Of a DNA stretch of 64,000 nucleotides, positions 1 through 11,945 are shown one piece after another (position 1 is the first letter of the stretch; every line of letters starts with the position of its first letter). The stretch lies in the NCBI GenBank assembly GCA_036346375.1, contig CM070514.1, positions 18,876,463 to 18,940,462 of the forward strand, in the 5' to 3' direction. Position numbers and translations under genes: made by a program. The DNA comes from Guadua angustifolia (taxonomy: Eukaryota > Streptophyta > Magnoliopsida > Poales > Poaceae). The notes below the pieces were generated by a model. It searched no databases, was not told the DNA's origin, and saw only the letters and a program-made list of their open reading frames with translations.

Positions 1-989
1 CCGTCTCTTCACTCTCGGCCCGGGAACGAACCAAACCGAGCTGCTCAAGCAGGCTCGCCCAAATTTAGTCTTAACTAGATCAACGAGATCCAGAGGACGA
101 ACATCAATGTCTCGTAATTTAATGTCAATATGGTAACCCTTATCATCGTAAGGAAAAAGCAAGAGATATTATAAAGACATCAAAACTGGATGGACTGATG
201 AAATATGCTTGAATTGTCCGGGATGCGTTTGAACAATAATATCAAACCTGGAAGTATCCACATAAACATCATCAACTATTAATGCAGCTAACTCTGAAGC
301 AACGAGCAAGCTATAGCGATGGCCATCTGTCCTTTGCACATCAATAAGCCTGACAGCAATTTCAGGACAGCATGGCGATAGCAACCTATCGCGGGCAAGG
401 CGAAATTGTTGGACAATAGGATTATAGCGGTCTAACATAGACATAATAGCAGAAACTATAGCTGGATCAGGCTGCTCGTTGCTGTGATTGTTAAACTGAA
501 ATACACTAAGGCGATTCTGGACCTCATTCGGTGTATCATAGATATAAAACTGAGCAAATTCAGGTCGTTTACCAATGCTAGGCAAGAGAGAACCAATACG
601 GTGATGAACAACACCATTAATATAGAAAATGTAAGGGCCACTACCAGTATTAATACTGGTATTAACATTGACTCCGAGAGAAGCGAACGCAAATAGAGAA
701 TTATATTTTCTTATCAATCGCATGAAACCATTTGAACGGGGACCTCCATCAAATCGAATAAGCTCTTGCAATGGAAGAGGGAACGTCTATGTGGAGGAAG
801 AGAAACCTTTCCTCCACGGCAGTAAGTGCTATACACAATACGTCCTTGTGCATACGAACTTTGGCCAGGTATTCTCTCCTGATACCAAAATATGGCTGAA
901 CAGTGAGAGCATGTGTAATCAAGCCCACCATAATATGACTGATCTTCGTAGGTAGCTATAGAGCAAACATAAGGAAACCACCAAAGCAA
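1..989 (-). pseudogene. Helitron Rep/helicase, N-terminal fragment (frameshifted)
   Basis: Part of the replication initiator/helicase protein of a rolling-circle (Helitron) transposon, read on the minus strand. The upstream frame (989 to about 790) shows CSHCSAIFWYQER and a CRGGKVSLPP stretch, typical of the cysteine-containing N-terminal region of plant Helitron proteins. The next frame (771 to 169) carries INGVVHHRIGSLLP, FAQFYIYDTPNEVQNRL and a long conserved tail. Below 169 a further frame reads LLLFPYDDKGYHIDI, the family's next conserved block. At least two frame changes (near 771-800 and near 165-175) break the gene, and the Rep HUH and helicase parts lie outside the window or are lost. 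The family call rests on recognised motifs; activity is excluded by the breaks. Confidence 0.85.
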
Positions 990-2088
990 TCAGAAGCAAC
1001 GAAATGATCAAAACACATGGAATACTAACCTATAATGCAGCCCATACCTTTGAGTGATTCAACATATTCTTTAGGCAAAGAACATATAGTAGGATCAGAA
1101 GGCATACGTGGGACAGAGCCTAGCACAGAAATCAGAGATAACAAAGAGAAACACCACAATGTAAAGTGTGAGAGAAACATCAGAATAACGACAAAATGCA
1201 AAAGAAAAACCCCACATGACAAATCGGGCCAAATAAGTAGACAACCTTGCCTTAGCAGAGCTCTATATTTGTTAGCGGCACGCCTCCTAGCCCTGTTACT
1301 GCGAGCTACATTATTCGGCACAACCGGGTATGACTGTCCCTCTAAATAGAAACCAGAAGAAAACGACAACAGAATGAGAAAGGAAAAACTAAGAAGCAAG
1401 AAGAGATAACAAAAGGCTAACGCAGGCACCAAACTTAGCAAGAAGGCAATATATCCAAAGCAAGTAGAGAACCTGCCATGGCCAAAATAGGAAGTGTGGC
1501 ACATGCCACATAATGCAGCAACTAATAAGGCACAAGATCGATAACGAAAAATGGCAAGAGCTGAGGAAAGAAAATAGACATGACTGCGAAATTTTGGAGC
1601 AAGAAGGGCTCACAATGCATACAACAGCAATACAGACCAAATAACACCATAGGAAAAACTGAGGCCTGAACGGGCTCGCAGATGCACATGAGGAATGATT
1701 CCATGATCGTTCATGTAGCACGATAAGCAAACATTAATATTCATACTTGACACCAGCACAAAGGAAACAAAGGAGATTATTCACACGATACTAATTAATC
1801 TAAAAACAGGACAATAGGCAAACAAACCAAGACGCACAACAACTGATATACATTATCTAAAAGTGCAAGGGCCAAGCCCTCGGCAATAGCATTGGCCGAC
1901 ACATACCGTCATCGCGGGCAAAGCCAGGGCGTTGCGGAGGACCCTCGCCCTCCATGCACCATGAGCACGGAGACCGTCTTAATCACACACAACCTTAACA
2001 GCAAAGGAAAATAAGACCGACATAGCCCAACCCACGCTATAGGGAAACAACTGGAATACTGAAAATAAGGTCCATTCAGCAATCGACG

Positions 2089-2282
2089 ACGTATATAATA
2101 AGTAAATATGAAATGCAGCATCCTAGCAATCATAGGAATAAATAGGTCTCAAAATAGCGGCCTAGATCACTAAGCAAGAAACGTGACAACGTATATAATA
2201 AGTAAACAGGAAGCGCAACATCTCAACAATCATAGGAATAAATAGGTCTAAAAATAACAGCCTAGATCACCAAGCAAGAAAC
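2089..2282. repeat. Imperfect tandem duplication, about 97-bp unit
   Basis: Two adjacent copies start with ACGTATATAATAAGTAAA and run through CAATCATAGGAATAAATAGG to AAGCAAGAAAC. Unit boundaries are about 2089-2186 and 2187-2282. The copies differ by several substitutions and no large indel. Confidence 0.85.
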
Positions 2283-2338
2283 ACGGTACCAAACTCAAGA
2301 AACTACACATACGAAGCACCGCATAACAATAGCACGAA

Positions 2339-2643
2339 AAAAGGCTAGCCGGAAGTAATCTGGAAGCAAAAAGCTAACCAGCCTATTTGGAACAAACAAA
2401 CGGCAGGCTAGAAAAATACCAACCCACACACATTAGCACACAAATGGAGACTTAAACATGCACAGACGTTAAGCACACGTCACAAAAAATCAGCACAAAC
2501 AAAAAATAGCACAAATAAAGGCTAGCCGGAAGTAATCTGGAAGCAAAAAACTAACCAGCCTATTTGCAACTAACAAACGGCAGGCTAGAAAAATATTAAC
2601 TCACACATATCACTGCACACATGGAGGCTTAAACATGCACAGG
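2339..2643. repeat. Tandem duplication, about 178-bp period
   Basis: The block starting AAGGCTAGCCGGAAGTAATC at about 2339 recurs at about 2517, with the same CAAACGGCAGGCTAGAAAAA and AACATGCACAG words in order. The second copy is partial, so the duplicated part is about 125 bp. Confidence 0.85.
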
Positions 2644-3602
2644 CACTAACCATCCGTCACACAAAAGCAGTGGAAAATAAAGTGGAAGCAAGGATAAGCT
2701 AACCAACCTGGGACCAGCAGGCGGAAGGCACAACTCGTCAAACTTAAGACCGGCGTCAACGGAGGAACAAACACAATCCTGCATGAAGGAGAAGAGCAAA
2801 TCAACAAATAGAAGCAAAGCCGGTGGAATCCACGAGCAGGCGAGAGCCGAGGAAAACCGCAAGCCGAGCAAGGAAGGCAGAAACAACGATGCGGACAGAG
2901 TGAACGATGGGGAATAGAGCGCATAGAACACAACAAAACCCAGGATGCAAGGACCCAATCGGCGGTGAAGCCAAGGAAGCCAATTAATGCCTCAGCCCTG
3001 TAAAGAACACAACAAGAATAGACAGAGCCGCACGCGACGACGGAAGAAGGCACGAAAACCATGACCCATTAAGGGCCATCGCATGGGTCACGGCAGGCAC
3101 CGACGCGCGGACGACGCACTGGCGACGGTATGAAGGAAGAGAAGGAGGCAGGCAGGCGGCGCGGCCGAGGCGGTATGGACGGACAACGCGCCGTCGACGG
3201 CGTCAAGGAAAAGAAGAAGGCAGGCAGACGGAATGGGCAGGCGGCGCGCACGCGCATGGCGAACCCGAAGGAAAACAGCGAGAACCGAGAGGGGCTACAC
3301 GCACAGAAGCAAGATGTGGCACGGCTGGCGAGCGGCCGATTTCTTCACTTTTCAGTATGTTGATATGCCCTTGCATTACTACGAAAAATAAAATTGATAA
3401 CAAAACATAAAGGTCAAGTAATAAAAGGAAATTGTGCTACAAGATCAAACATCTATTTCTCCTTATTACAAAAGTTTTTATGGTTTCTTCTCCGGTATGA
3501 ATTAAAACCAAATATATTGTACGTAGCAATATATATTACCAATCTCAAAAATCAATCAATCATTTTTATCCCTTTTTGCAATTTATATTATCAACTCGTG
3601 TT

Positions 3603-4480
3603 CCTCTTTCTCTCGCCATGCCCGCAGCGCGCGCTCCTCGGCATCGTTGACCTCGTCTTTCTCGTGACCTCGCTCGTCCTCATCATCCACCGCCTTCGCA
3701 AGGGCGACACGGGAGCTTCCCCCGAGCACGAGGCACTGCTGTCGAAGCCACCACCATTCTGGACCACTGGCTGCTACGCGGTCACGCTCGGGGCATCCGC
3801 CGTCTTCACCACGGCGTCCGCCGTCCTCCTCGCGCTCGCGTTCTTCCTCCTGCCGAGCACACTATAGTGCGCTATGGAGTTCGCCTTCCTCACCACTCAC
3901 TTCGTCGCACATGCCATAGCCGCATGGTCAGTCGCCTCGAAGAAAGGGTCCACCGTCGCCACCAGCCTTTGCACCTCCGAGTCTTCTGGATCGCCACCGC
4001 CTCGGCGCCGCGCTCTTCTTCGCTTCGGCAATGGTCCGTTGCGCCGACAGTTCGCTACTCTTCCCAGATGACCCTCTCGCCTTTGCCGGTCTACTCGTCC
4101 CCATGAAGGTGAACTAGAAAACACCAGCGCTAAGGCGCCCGCCACGTCGTGCGCCGCCGCGTCGTTCCTCTCTCTCGCGACGTTCAGCTGGATCAACCCG
4201 TTTATTTCCAAACAGTATGCCAACAACTCTCTCACCGCCAACGACTTCCCACCGGTGTCACCGGGCAACCGCGCCGAAGCGGCGTACGCTTTGTTCACGT
4301 CCAACTGGCCGACGCTGTGGTCACAGCATTCGGTGGGCGTCGCTCGTTGTCCTTCTTGCATTGTTATTATTGATCCATGGCGCTTTCGATCTCTCAAGGT
4401 CTCACGGCCATGTACATCGGTTCGTCACTTATTGATCAGTTCGTCAAATTCATTCGCCACGGCGGCACGATATGGGAGAT
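3603..4480 (+). pseudogene. ABCC (MRP) transporter gene, 5' fragment
   Basis: Broken 5' part of a plant ABCC-subfamily ABC transporter, which in intact form pumps conjugates across the vacuolar or plasma membrane. Successive frames show the TMD0 helices (RALLGIVDLVFLVTSLVL, then VTLGASAVFTTASAVLLALAF), a linker (FLTTHFVAHAIAAWSVASKK, then LRVFWIATAS), and the start of TMD1 (FLSLATFSWINPFISKQYA, then AEAAYALFTSNWP). After a frame change comes LTAMYIGSSLIDQFVKF. The order and spacing match the first roughly 330 residues of the family; no nucleotide-binding domain follows. A TAG at 3865 and several frame changes (near 3960, 4020, 4110 and 4375) make it a pseudogene. It may be a gene fragment moved by a transposon; the sequence does not prove this. 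Confidence 0.8.
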
Positions 4481-4974
4481 CTTCAATGAATTATCTTGAT
4501 TGATTCTGTGAAAACTGTACAGCATATATAGAATACAAAAGGAATGATTGGCCAGCTATTAATTACAAAGAATAATCGGGATTTTGTTATAATAGTCACC
4601 ATATTTAGAGAAATGTGGTGGTCAGAATCGAGAAAAAAATAATTAGCTATAATGATCTGCCATTATTAGAGATATGGCAGGGAGAGGGGCTAGGAAGAAC
4701 GGACCGCTGCCACCAATTGCAAATTTATATTAGTAGAGATTTCAGCTCAGTCCGTTTAGGAAACGAGTCAGAAATTAAGCTTGCCTCGGCTTGAAAAGTG
4801 ACTCGAGATGGCTTATGGTGGCTCATAAGCTTAGCTACCAGAGCTAGCTATGATAAGTGGTAATCAGTTAATTAAGTTGTTTAACTCAATAGATGCTTTA
4901 AGGTTTTCTATAGAAAGTCATACACGAGAATTTGCTAGATGGTGCTAAATCATAAATGTAGACATTCAAGGAAG
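4481..4974. other. AT-rich stretch, no gene seen
   Basis: No recognisable coding, RNA or mobile-element feature. Confidence 0.5.
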
Positions 4975-5438
4975 GGAAAATTTTGTTGATGCCACTAAAA
5001 AAGTGCACAATTTCGATTCTACCATTAGTTTTTTCATCGTTTTATTTTTACTACTAGTCTTTTTATTTCATCCTCTTTTTACCATTTCTGTGAGTTGACT
5101 ATAAATTTGACTAACAGAAGGACCACAACAATTTTACCCTTGTCAGACATAGGGGTCACACCAAAATTAGTGGTGGTGGACTCGCCGAGATACGTGGAGG
5201 GGGAGCATCTCCTTCCGATGCATAGATGATGATGTGGTTCGTTTGAGATCAATTGGACGGCTCATTCCTATACGTGAGCTAAGGGCAAAAATGTCTAAAA
5301 CCAACTCTGTTAGGTCAAACTCATAGTCAACTTAAAAGGAGAATTAAGTGAAAAGACTAGTGGCAAAAATAAAATGATAAAAAGACGAGTAACGAAACCG
5401 AAATTTTCCACTTTTTTAGTGGCTCTACCAAATTTTCC
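4975..5438. mobile_element. Non-autonomous DNA element with long TIRs
   Basis: About 464 bp with inverted termini of about 140 bp: left GGAAAATTTTGTTGATGCCA, right the complement of GGAAAATTTGGTAGAGCCA. The similarity continues through GCCACTAAAAAAGTG and the ACTAGTCTTTT/GTTGACTAT words. No convincing target duplication was found, so superfamily (Mutator-like or other long-TIR foldback) is open. It contains no coding sequence. Confidence 0.75.
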
Positions 5439-5821
5439 AAAAAGGGAATGTCATTGCAAATTATGCTATTAGCTATAACTATAGATACCACTGCAAAATG
5501 GAAATAGGTCCTTTTGAAAATGTCCCTTCGACGATGCTGGAGAGTTTACCCTTGGTGCCATTGTCTATAACCATATATTTTCACTTTCAAACCGAAGCTT
5601 TAGGAGCCATGCAAGTGCAATTGTCTGTATATCTAAAAATCATATATGCATACACGCTTACACAAGCTTCAAACTTAGAACCTTTATACTCTAAGGCCTG
5701 ATTGCAGATTCCTTGCCATAACGGCCCTCTGTCGTTAGTCATCGCGTGGGCCCTACGGGGCCTACGCTGGCAAAGGACCCAATGGCAGAGGGTCACATTA
5801 CTGATGGACGATACGCTTCCC
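5439..5821. other. Intergenic, no gene seen
   Basis: No domain or structural feature recognised. Confidence 0.5.
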
Positions 5822-5824
5822 TAA

Positions 5825-5859
5825 GGCCTTGTTTGGGAGGAAGCCTCCCAAACAAGGCC
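5825..5859. mobile_element. Ultra-short Tourist/PIF-like element (two ends only)
   Basis: A 35-bp palindrome whose arm begins GGCCTTGTTTGGGAGG and whose spacer is only AAG. It is flanked by TAA at 5822-5824 and at 5860-5862. GGCCTTGTTTGG is a common terminus of grass Tourist elements, and TAA/TTA is the PIF/Harbinger target duplication. It therefore looks like a Tourist element whose interior is entirely gone. Chance is unlikely given the arm length (16-17 bp perfect) plus the duplication. Confidence 0.65.
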
Positions 5860-5862
5860 TAA

Positions 5863-7128
5863 TAGTCAAATATGAAGTTTAGTTTTGTGCATTCAACAAT
5901 AACCAGTAAGGAAACAACTTAAGGGGAGGAGAGTGTAATTGGACTCACTGAGGCTATGAGTCATTGTTGGTTGCCTAAGGTTAGGAGGCACTGGAAGTTC
6001 AGGAGACCTTGTGCTAGTTGCACGGTCGCTGAATAGTGCTGAGGCAGATGCAAAGGTCTCGACGCCAACGACGAGCTACTTCCTTAGGTGCGAATGAGAC
6101 TCCATGCTCTATTGGCGCTGCATACAATGGATGGTAAGGATCCAGTACTCTGAAGAGAACACAGAACTAGTATCTAGGATAGTCAACTAAATGTTGATAA
6201 TGACATCGGCTTAAAATCTAATTCCTATCTTATTCTATAATGGGAGAGAATCCCCTTTCTCCACTTAGCGCCCTTACAACTAAAAGCTATTGATTGCAGT
6301 GTTGGTTCCCCACAATAATCAATCTAATCATAGCAACTAAAATGTGTGTAATCAAGCCCAAAAATTTCATTTGATATGTAAATCCACTTCAATCCTAGCG
6401 ATCAACTGACCGACTGAACCAAATTCTCCCCAATCCTAGTGATCAACTAACAATGAAGGCATAGATTGGAATTGTCAATTGATGACTCCGTGGCAATAAA
6501 TTACGATCATTCAAGAAACACTTAATATGTGTAATGGCGTCCACAGAGTCAGAGGAGGCCGAGCTGTAGGGACCATTAGCGGAGAAGGCGCAGAAGGCAC
6601 AACAAATAATGGCAAAGTCCGGTGGGCGATGACCAGGGCGGCAGAAGGGGCGAATGGCTCTCTAGCAACACTCCAGGCCATAGTCCAAGCACAGTCTGCT
6701 AGACTGCTCCTCAATGTTGCTCTAGCTAGGGTTACATTACGATGAACTCATGATGGGCCTAGGTCATTAGGTGCATCCCAATGGGTCTGCTCCTTACCGC
6801 AACATTGCTTTGGGCCTCTGGCCTCTACGCTAGCCATATAAGCCAAAAGAGCCCACCGAGTAGTTTGGGCTTGGCTCGATACAGAAGTGAGCTGAAGACA
6901 AGGCTTGGCTCTGTATGGCATGAGCCCAAACCAAGTCTGTTCGAGCCTATTTTGAGCCAACCTGGCTCACAAGCCTTAAGCTATTTTTCTAGCTCTTCTC
7001 TTGAACGACGAGAAAAATGGAGTGTTACAAAAATAGAGTAAATTGCACCATGCATCACTAAATTTATTTAGGTGATTCATTTAAGTCACCGATCTCCTAA
7101 TTTGTACATATGGATCACTAATCTAGAT
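5863..7128. other. Intergenic, no gene seen
   Basis: Short open frames at 6511-7041 on both strands overlap each other and show no recognisable domain. A PIF/Harbinger element begins right after this stretch. Confidence 0.5.
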
Positions 7129-8799
7129 TAAGGGCCTATTTGGAACGGCTTCTGCTTCGGCTTTTATCCTGTGGAAGCTAAAAGCTGTTCCAAACAGGAG
7201 GCTTTTCTATAGCCGGAAGCCGAAAGCCAGCAATTCATTTGTACATAGAAAAGCCAAAAGCCTAGTCAGGGTAGCTTCCCGCAGCTTCGGTGGGCTGGAG
7301 TTTCAAGTTTGCCCCTCAAGTTAATCAAATTTTACCCACCTTATACCGCATATAAAAGGGTGAGACTTAACCGCATTTTCCCCACCCACCTGTTCATCTC
7401 CCTCACGATAGGGCTGCCTCTCGCGATAGGGCTTCATCCGCGCCGCCCCGACGCCTTGACGGCCTTGCCTTGGCGCAGCCCCAACGGCCCGTCTACCCTG
7501 CCTCGGCACCACATCTCCCCAACGGCCATCTGCCCCGCCTCAAGTCCGTCCAGATCAGCTGCTACGCCGCCCAACGACCGTCTACACTGCCTCCCGGTCT
7601 AGTCGCTCTACCTCTGGTACATCCTGGCCTCCCGGTCCAATGCAATTCTTAGTTCTTACAATTTGCATTCAATCAAAATAGATGCTACCACAAGAGTCTC
7701 CTAATAAGTCCAACGCCCCATATCATAGGGCAACAGAAAATCAAAGCATGTATGATCTACTTATAAACAGCTAGATAATTCACTAGAAGGTCATCTGCGT
7801 CTTCCAACTTTCTAAGACTTTAGATGGCTGCATATAAAATGTCGAAGTTATTGGCTAAAATTAGCTTTTGAGCTTTCTCAGTAGATTGTGCTTGTGTTTG
7901 TCCAATAAGCTCTGCAAAGTGTTGCTAATGTGGGTATCAGCTTAGTTAATCATTTTGTCAAAAATTAGTAGAATTCCATATTCACACTCTGATAGCACTT
8001 TGCTAAATATTTGGTGTGCTTGTGTTTGTCCAACAAACTCTGCAATTTGGAATGGGTGTGTATTTATGGGCTTGTCACTGGACTGGATTGTGCCAACACT
8101 TTGATAAATATTGTCGTTCCTTGCATTCATACTCTGATAGCACCCTTCATGTTTATCTATGTAACAAGTGTTGAAGCAAGATGTCTGCTATTTGCTGACA
8201 GTGACTTTTGGGTAGAGGGTTGGTTTATGAAGCTTAACAAAGCTTCTAACTGATGAGCTGTAGACCACAATTTTTGTCTGGTACATTACCATAGTTTTTT
8301 TTCTGTGTGTACATGAATGGTATCTCTAATAATGATACTGAATGGTGCTCTCTATCTCTGTTACCATCATTTTTTTCTGTTGCTGATTAGTTTTGGTAAC
8401 TATATGTCGGAGCAGCCAAGACGATCTTCATCTAAAAACATCTTATGCTAGTTTCTTTCATACAGCTTAGCAGCTAGCGTCTTGAGTTCTCAAGAATTCT
8501 TGATCTGTTTATAACTGAGCAAATTAGCAACACCAACATCCATCCATAAAATTAGTCATAATCATCAGATCCTATCCATCAGCGCCACACATATTCAATT
8601 CGTCTTCTTTCTACTTATGTTCTGTGAAGTAGTAGTTCAGGGGATTATATGTCATGAATTACGCCGTTGAGGTCTATACGTCATGCTTTCTTTCTGTTGG
8701 GCATGATTCACAAAATAGTCTCCTTTTGGTGGATGGGGCAATGAAGAGGTTCAGTAAAGCCAATCGTTTCCAAATTGCATGATATTTTGAATTTTCTTG

Positions 8800-9735
8800 A
8801 TGTCATTTGCAAATGAGGATCATACTTATAGATGGAAAAAGGACAATCCTCAAACACTATGGGACGAATTTACAAATGATATGTTCATTGAAATTTGTCT
8901 AGAAGAGGTTGCAGCACATAATAGACCCCAACAATGTTTGAATATGAAAGGCTATCAGAATCTTATGACCAAGTTCAGAGAACGAACAAAGAGGGAGTAT
9001 ACCCGTAAGCAATTGAAGAATCACTGGGATAGCTTGAAAAGGGATTATGTCAATTGGAAGACGTTGAAGCTACATGCATCCGGGCTAGGGATCGATCCTA
9101 AGACTGGATCAATTGAGGCAAGTGATTCGTGGTGGGCTAACCAAATTAAGGTATGCAATCTTTAATGTTATTGCATGTGTATGCAAATTAAAAAGTTATA
9201 ACTTACTCATGGAATCGTTCTACTTTGTTCATAGGCCATGCCACATTGCGGCAAGTTCAAGAAGGGACCCTTGCAACATGAAGACAAGGTTGACATCATT
9301 TTTTATAGTACGAGCTGTACCAATGAATACGCTTTTGTCCCTGGTGCTACTAGTGCAACCCATGTGAACCTTGAAGATAATGAGATTGAGGTTGAGTGTC
9401 ATAGTAAGGGTGATGAAGGAAGCCCTACACCAAAGAAGACAAGGCCAAGAAGAGTTTCCCATGACTCACCAAATGGAAATAAATCAAAGAAGTCTAATAT
9501 AGATGCTCAATTGAAGTGGTTGGTGGATATTGTTGATAAGTCTTTTGGTAGCAAAAATTCTATAACCAATGTGCCTGGTCCAATGATTGATCCTATTAGG
9601 CAAGAGATCTCTGAGATGATTGACCTGGTCATTAAGGTTGGGGCTAAAGAAGGGAGTGATGAGTATTTTTATGCCACACAACTCCTCATTAAGAAGGAGT
9701 ACCAAGATGTCTTCCACACACTTAAGACAGCTTAG
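8800..9735 (+). CDS. PIF/Harbinger Myb/SANT-like DNA-binding protein (ORF1)
   Basis: Accessory protein of PIF/Harbinger elements; in studied members it binds the element ends and helps bring transposase into the nucleus. Two exons fit: 8800-9150 and 9235-9735. The 84-bp intron starts GTATGC, ends CATAG, and keeps frame (NQIK to AMPHCG). The product is about 283 aa from the ATG at 8800. Residues about 8-100 form a trihelix/Myb-like domain with spaced tryptophans (TLWDEFT, NHWDSLKRDY, SWWANQIK), like the Myb_DNA-bind_3 family. A basic KKTRPRR segment (about residue 180) may be a nuclear signal. The C-terminal QLLIKKEYQDVF tail is typical. No internal stop is present, so it may be intact; an extra upstream exon cannot be excluded. 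Confidence 0.82.
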
Positions 9736-10021
9736 GGGAGGCTTGGATGGCTTAGGAGGACATGGGAGGAGAAGAAGAGGCGTTAGATATTTGACTTATT
9801 TAAGAGTTGAATCTATGTATCTTTCATGTGATGTCATAAACCTATTTATCTTTTGTTATGTCGTTCAATGAGCCTATTTTTTATGTTATGTACGATTGAA
9901 CAATATTTGTTAATGTAATGTGTTTATGATATTGTTATATTATGTATTATTTATTATATTGTTCACTTATTATGCTATGTTCTTATATGTTGTTACTTAT
10001 GCTATGTCTTTTCAATATCCA

Positions 10022-11329
10022 GATAAGCTCTTCAAGTTCTTTTGATTCAAGTGATGATGACTCAACTGATGAAGCTGTTGTGGATGTTGATGATAGAGGA
10101 CCAAATTTGTTCTTGCCACTAGTTGCAATAGCTGCATTTGCATGTTTCGATAACTATGGTGACTCCAATACCAAGAATCCAAGGAAAATACCAATAGTAA
10201 CAGGTCTCCAATGGGTAGAGGATACACTTAGAAACTCACAAGATTGTTACGACATGTTCAGATTGCGAAGGTCAGTTTTTCTCAGACTCCATGAGTCTCT
10301 TGTCAACAATTATGACTTAAAATCAACTAGAGAGGTGAGCTCGAAGGAAGATTAGCTATGTTTTTATGGACTTGTGGAGCTCCTCAATCCACCATCCAGG
10401 TAAAAAACCGATTTGGTCATTCCAAAGAAACAGTTAATAGGAAGTTTGGAGAGGTATTTGAGTGTGTGTATAAATTAGGTGTTGACAATATAAAGCCCAA
10501 AGATACTCACTTCTCTTCAGTGCATCCTAGACTTCGAGATGATAGATTTTCCCCTCATTTCGATAATGCCATTGGTGCAATAGATGGGACGCACATACCT
10601 GTGACGGTGCCACGCGATAAACAACTTGTGCATTTCAACCGACATGGATGCACAAGTCAAAATGTTATGGCTGTATATGATTTCAACATGAGGTTTACTT
10701 TTGTTTGCACTGGATGGCCTGGGTCTGCTCATGACACACGCAAATTCCTTGATACATTACTGACGTACAAGGATCACTTTCCATATCCTCCACAAGGTAC
10801 TTCATATGTTATTTTTTTACAAGCATATATATTTCTATCTTACAACTTAGTGTGGAATGTTAATAATTTTTTCATTTATATTGTAGGAAAGTACTATCTT
10901 GTAGATTCTGGTTACCCAAATCGAAAAGGTTATCTAGCTCCATACAAGAATCAAAGATACCATGTACCAGAGTTCCAAAATAGTGGTAGACCGGTTGGGA
11001 AAAAAGAGATGTTCAATTATTTTCATTCTTCTCTTCGGAATGTTATTGAGCGTGCATTTGTTATTTGGAAGATGAAGTGGCGTATTCTTTTGAATGCGCC
11101 AAGTTACCGTGAAGTCAAGCAAAAGAAAATTATCATTGCAACTATGGCTTTACATAATTTCATTCGAGACAGTGCTTTGTTTGATATAGATTTTGCTACT
11201 ATGGAGGGGAATGAAGATTATCATGGGGATACATCAAACGACACCAGTGCACATGATGTTGCAACTGCTAGCGATGATGTTGACATGGCCGATGTACGTG
11301 ACTCTATAGCAGATGCTTTGGTAGCATGA
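10022..11329 (+). pseudogene. PIF/Harbinger DDE transposase (one frameshift)
   Basis: DDE_Tnp_4-type transposase that cuts and pastes PIF/Harbinger elements. A first exon probably starts after the acceptor at 10021 and contains a Ser/Asp-rich stretch and the N-terminal helices (MFRLRRSVFLRLHESLV). The catalytic part follows from MFLWTCGAPQ at 10358. An intron at 10797-10886 (GTACTTC...TTGTAG) joins PPQ to GKYYLVDSGYPN in frame. The DDE triad is visible: GAIDGTH, VDSGYP and NVIERAF. Between the two parts one base appears to be missing near 10350 (GAT TAG CTATG where family members read on into LAMFLW). This puts a TAG at 10353-10355, so the copy is probably inactive unless it is a sequencing error. 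Length is otherwise normal. Confidence 0.85.
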
Positions 11330-11945
11330 TGATAGTTTAATCAATTTTTTGGATTATTTCATATGAATAGATATATGTAATATTTTGTATCTAGAACAGG
11401 TGTTAATCCAAGATCAATGAAAAATTGATGCTAAAAAATTAAACAACAGTGCATTAGCATGACATCCCATTAATTGTTCGTGCATGTTCATGCGCAAATA
11501 TTTTTTTCTAGCACATTAATCATGCATGTGACACATCCACTACTATGCATGTACGCTTGCAGATTGATCGAAGTTTAGCTTATACTTGACAAATATTGGG
11601 ATTGTATCAGGTATAGAGATATATTGCAAGTCACCTTCATGTTGCCTTTGCAGTGCTCCTCTCCCAAACATGTGCACCCTGCCTGCAGACCACACATCAC
11701 ACTCCGGCCAGCCGACCTTACCATAGAAACTACTTAATAAAATGCCTAGCTAGGTAGGTAAAGTTTGACTCATGGGCATTTCAGACATTTCCTAACTCAG
11801 AACAGCCAGTCAGCCAATCTAAAAGCTAGGTTGCCAAACACCAAATCTCTTCAAATTTAATTGTTCAAATTGCAAATTGCTCAAATTCAACCATTAAACC
11901 AAAAGTCAATTTCTAAAAGCTATAGCCATTCCAAACAGGGCCTAA

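Larger units (their letters stand above)
990..3602. other. Sequence upstream of the Helitron gene; no intact gene
   Basis: This stretch lies 5' of the minus-strand Helitron gene. A minus-strand open stretch near 1230-1340 (VARSNRARRRAANKYRALL) may be a piece of the same gene, but I could not join it. It holds two sets of tandem duplications (separate entries). The part at 3060-3330 is GC- and CpG-rich, and the part at 3370-3600 is AT-rich. No Helitron 5' terminus could be fixed. Open frames here lack recognisable domains. Confidence 0.4.
7132..11942 (+). mobile_element. PIF/Harbinger transposon, full length
   Basis: A 4,811-bp element with 14-bp imperfect TIRs: left GGGCCTATTTGGAA, right the complement of GGCCCTGTTTGGAA (two mismatches). 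The flanks are TAA at 7129-7131 and TAA at 11943-11945, the superfamily's 3-bp target duplication. It carries the two genes expected of PIF/Harbinger, both on the plus strand: a Myb/SANT-like DNA-binding protein (8800-9735) and a DDE transposase (10022-11329). The left terminal 70 bp also contain an inverted copy of the end (AAGCTGTTCCAAACAGG near 7184-7200), making a hairpin. The stretches 7210-8790 and 11340-11900 are non-coding. Confidence 0.93.

Noticed and set aside
8797..8799. TTG as start codon of the Harbinger ORF1 gene
   Set aside because: An ATG follows immediately at 8800; non-ATG initiation has no support here.
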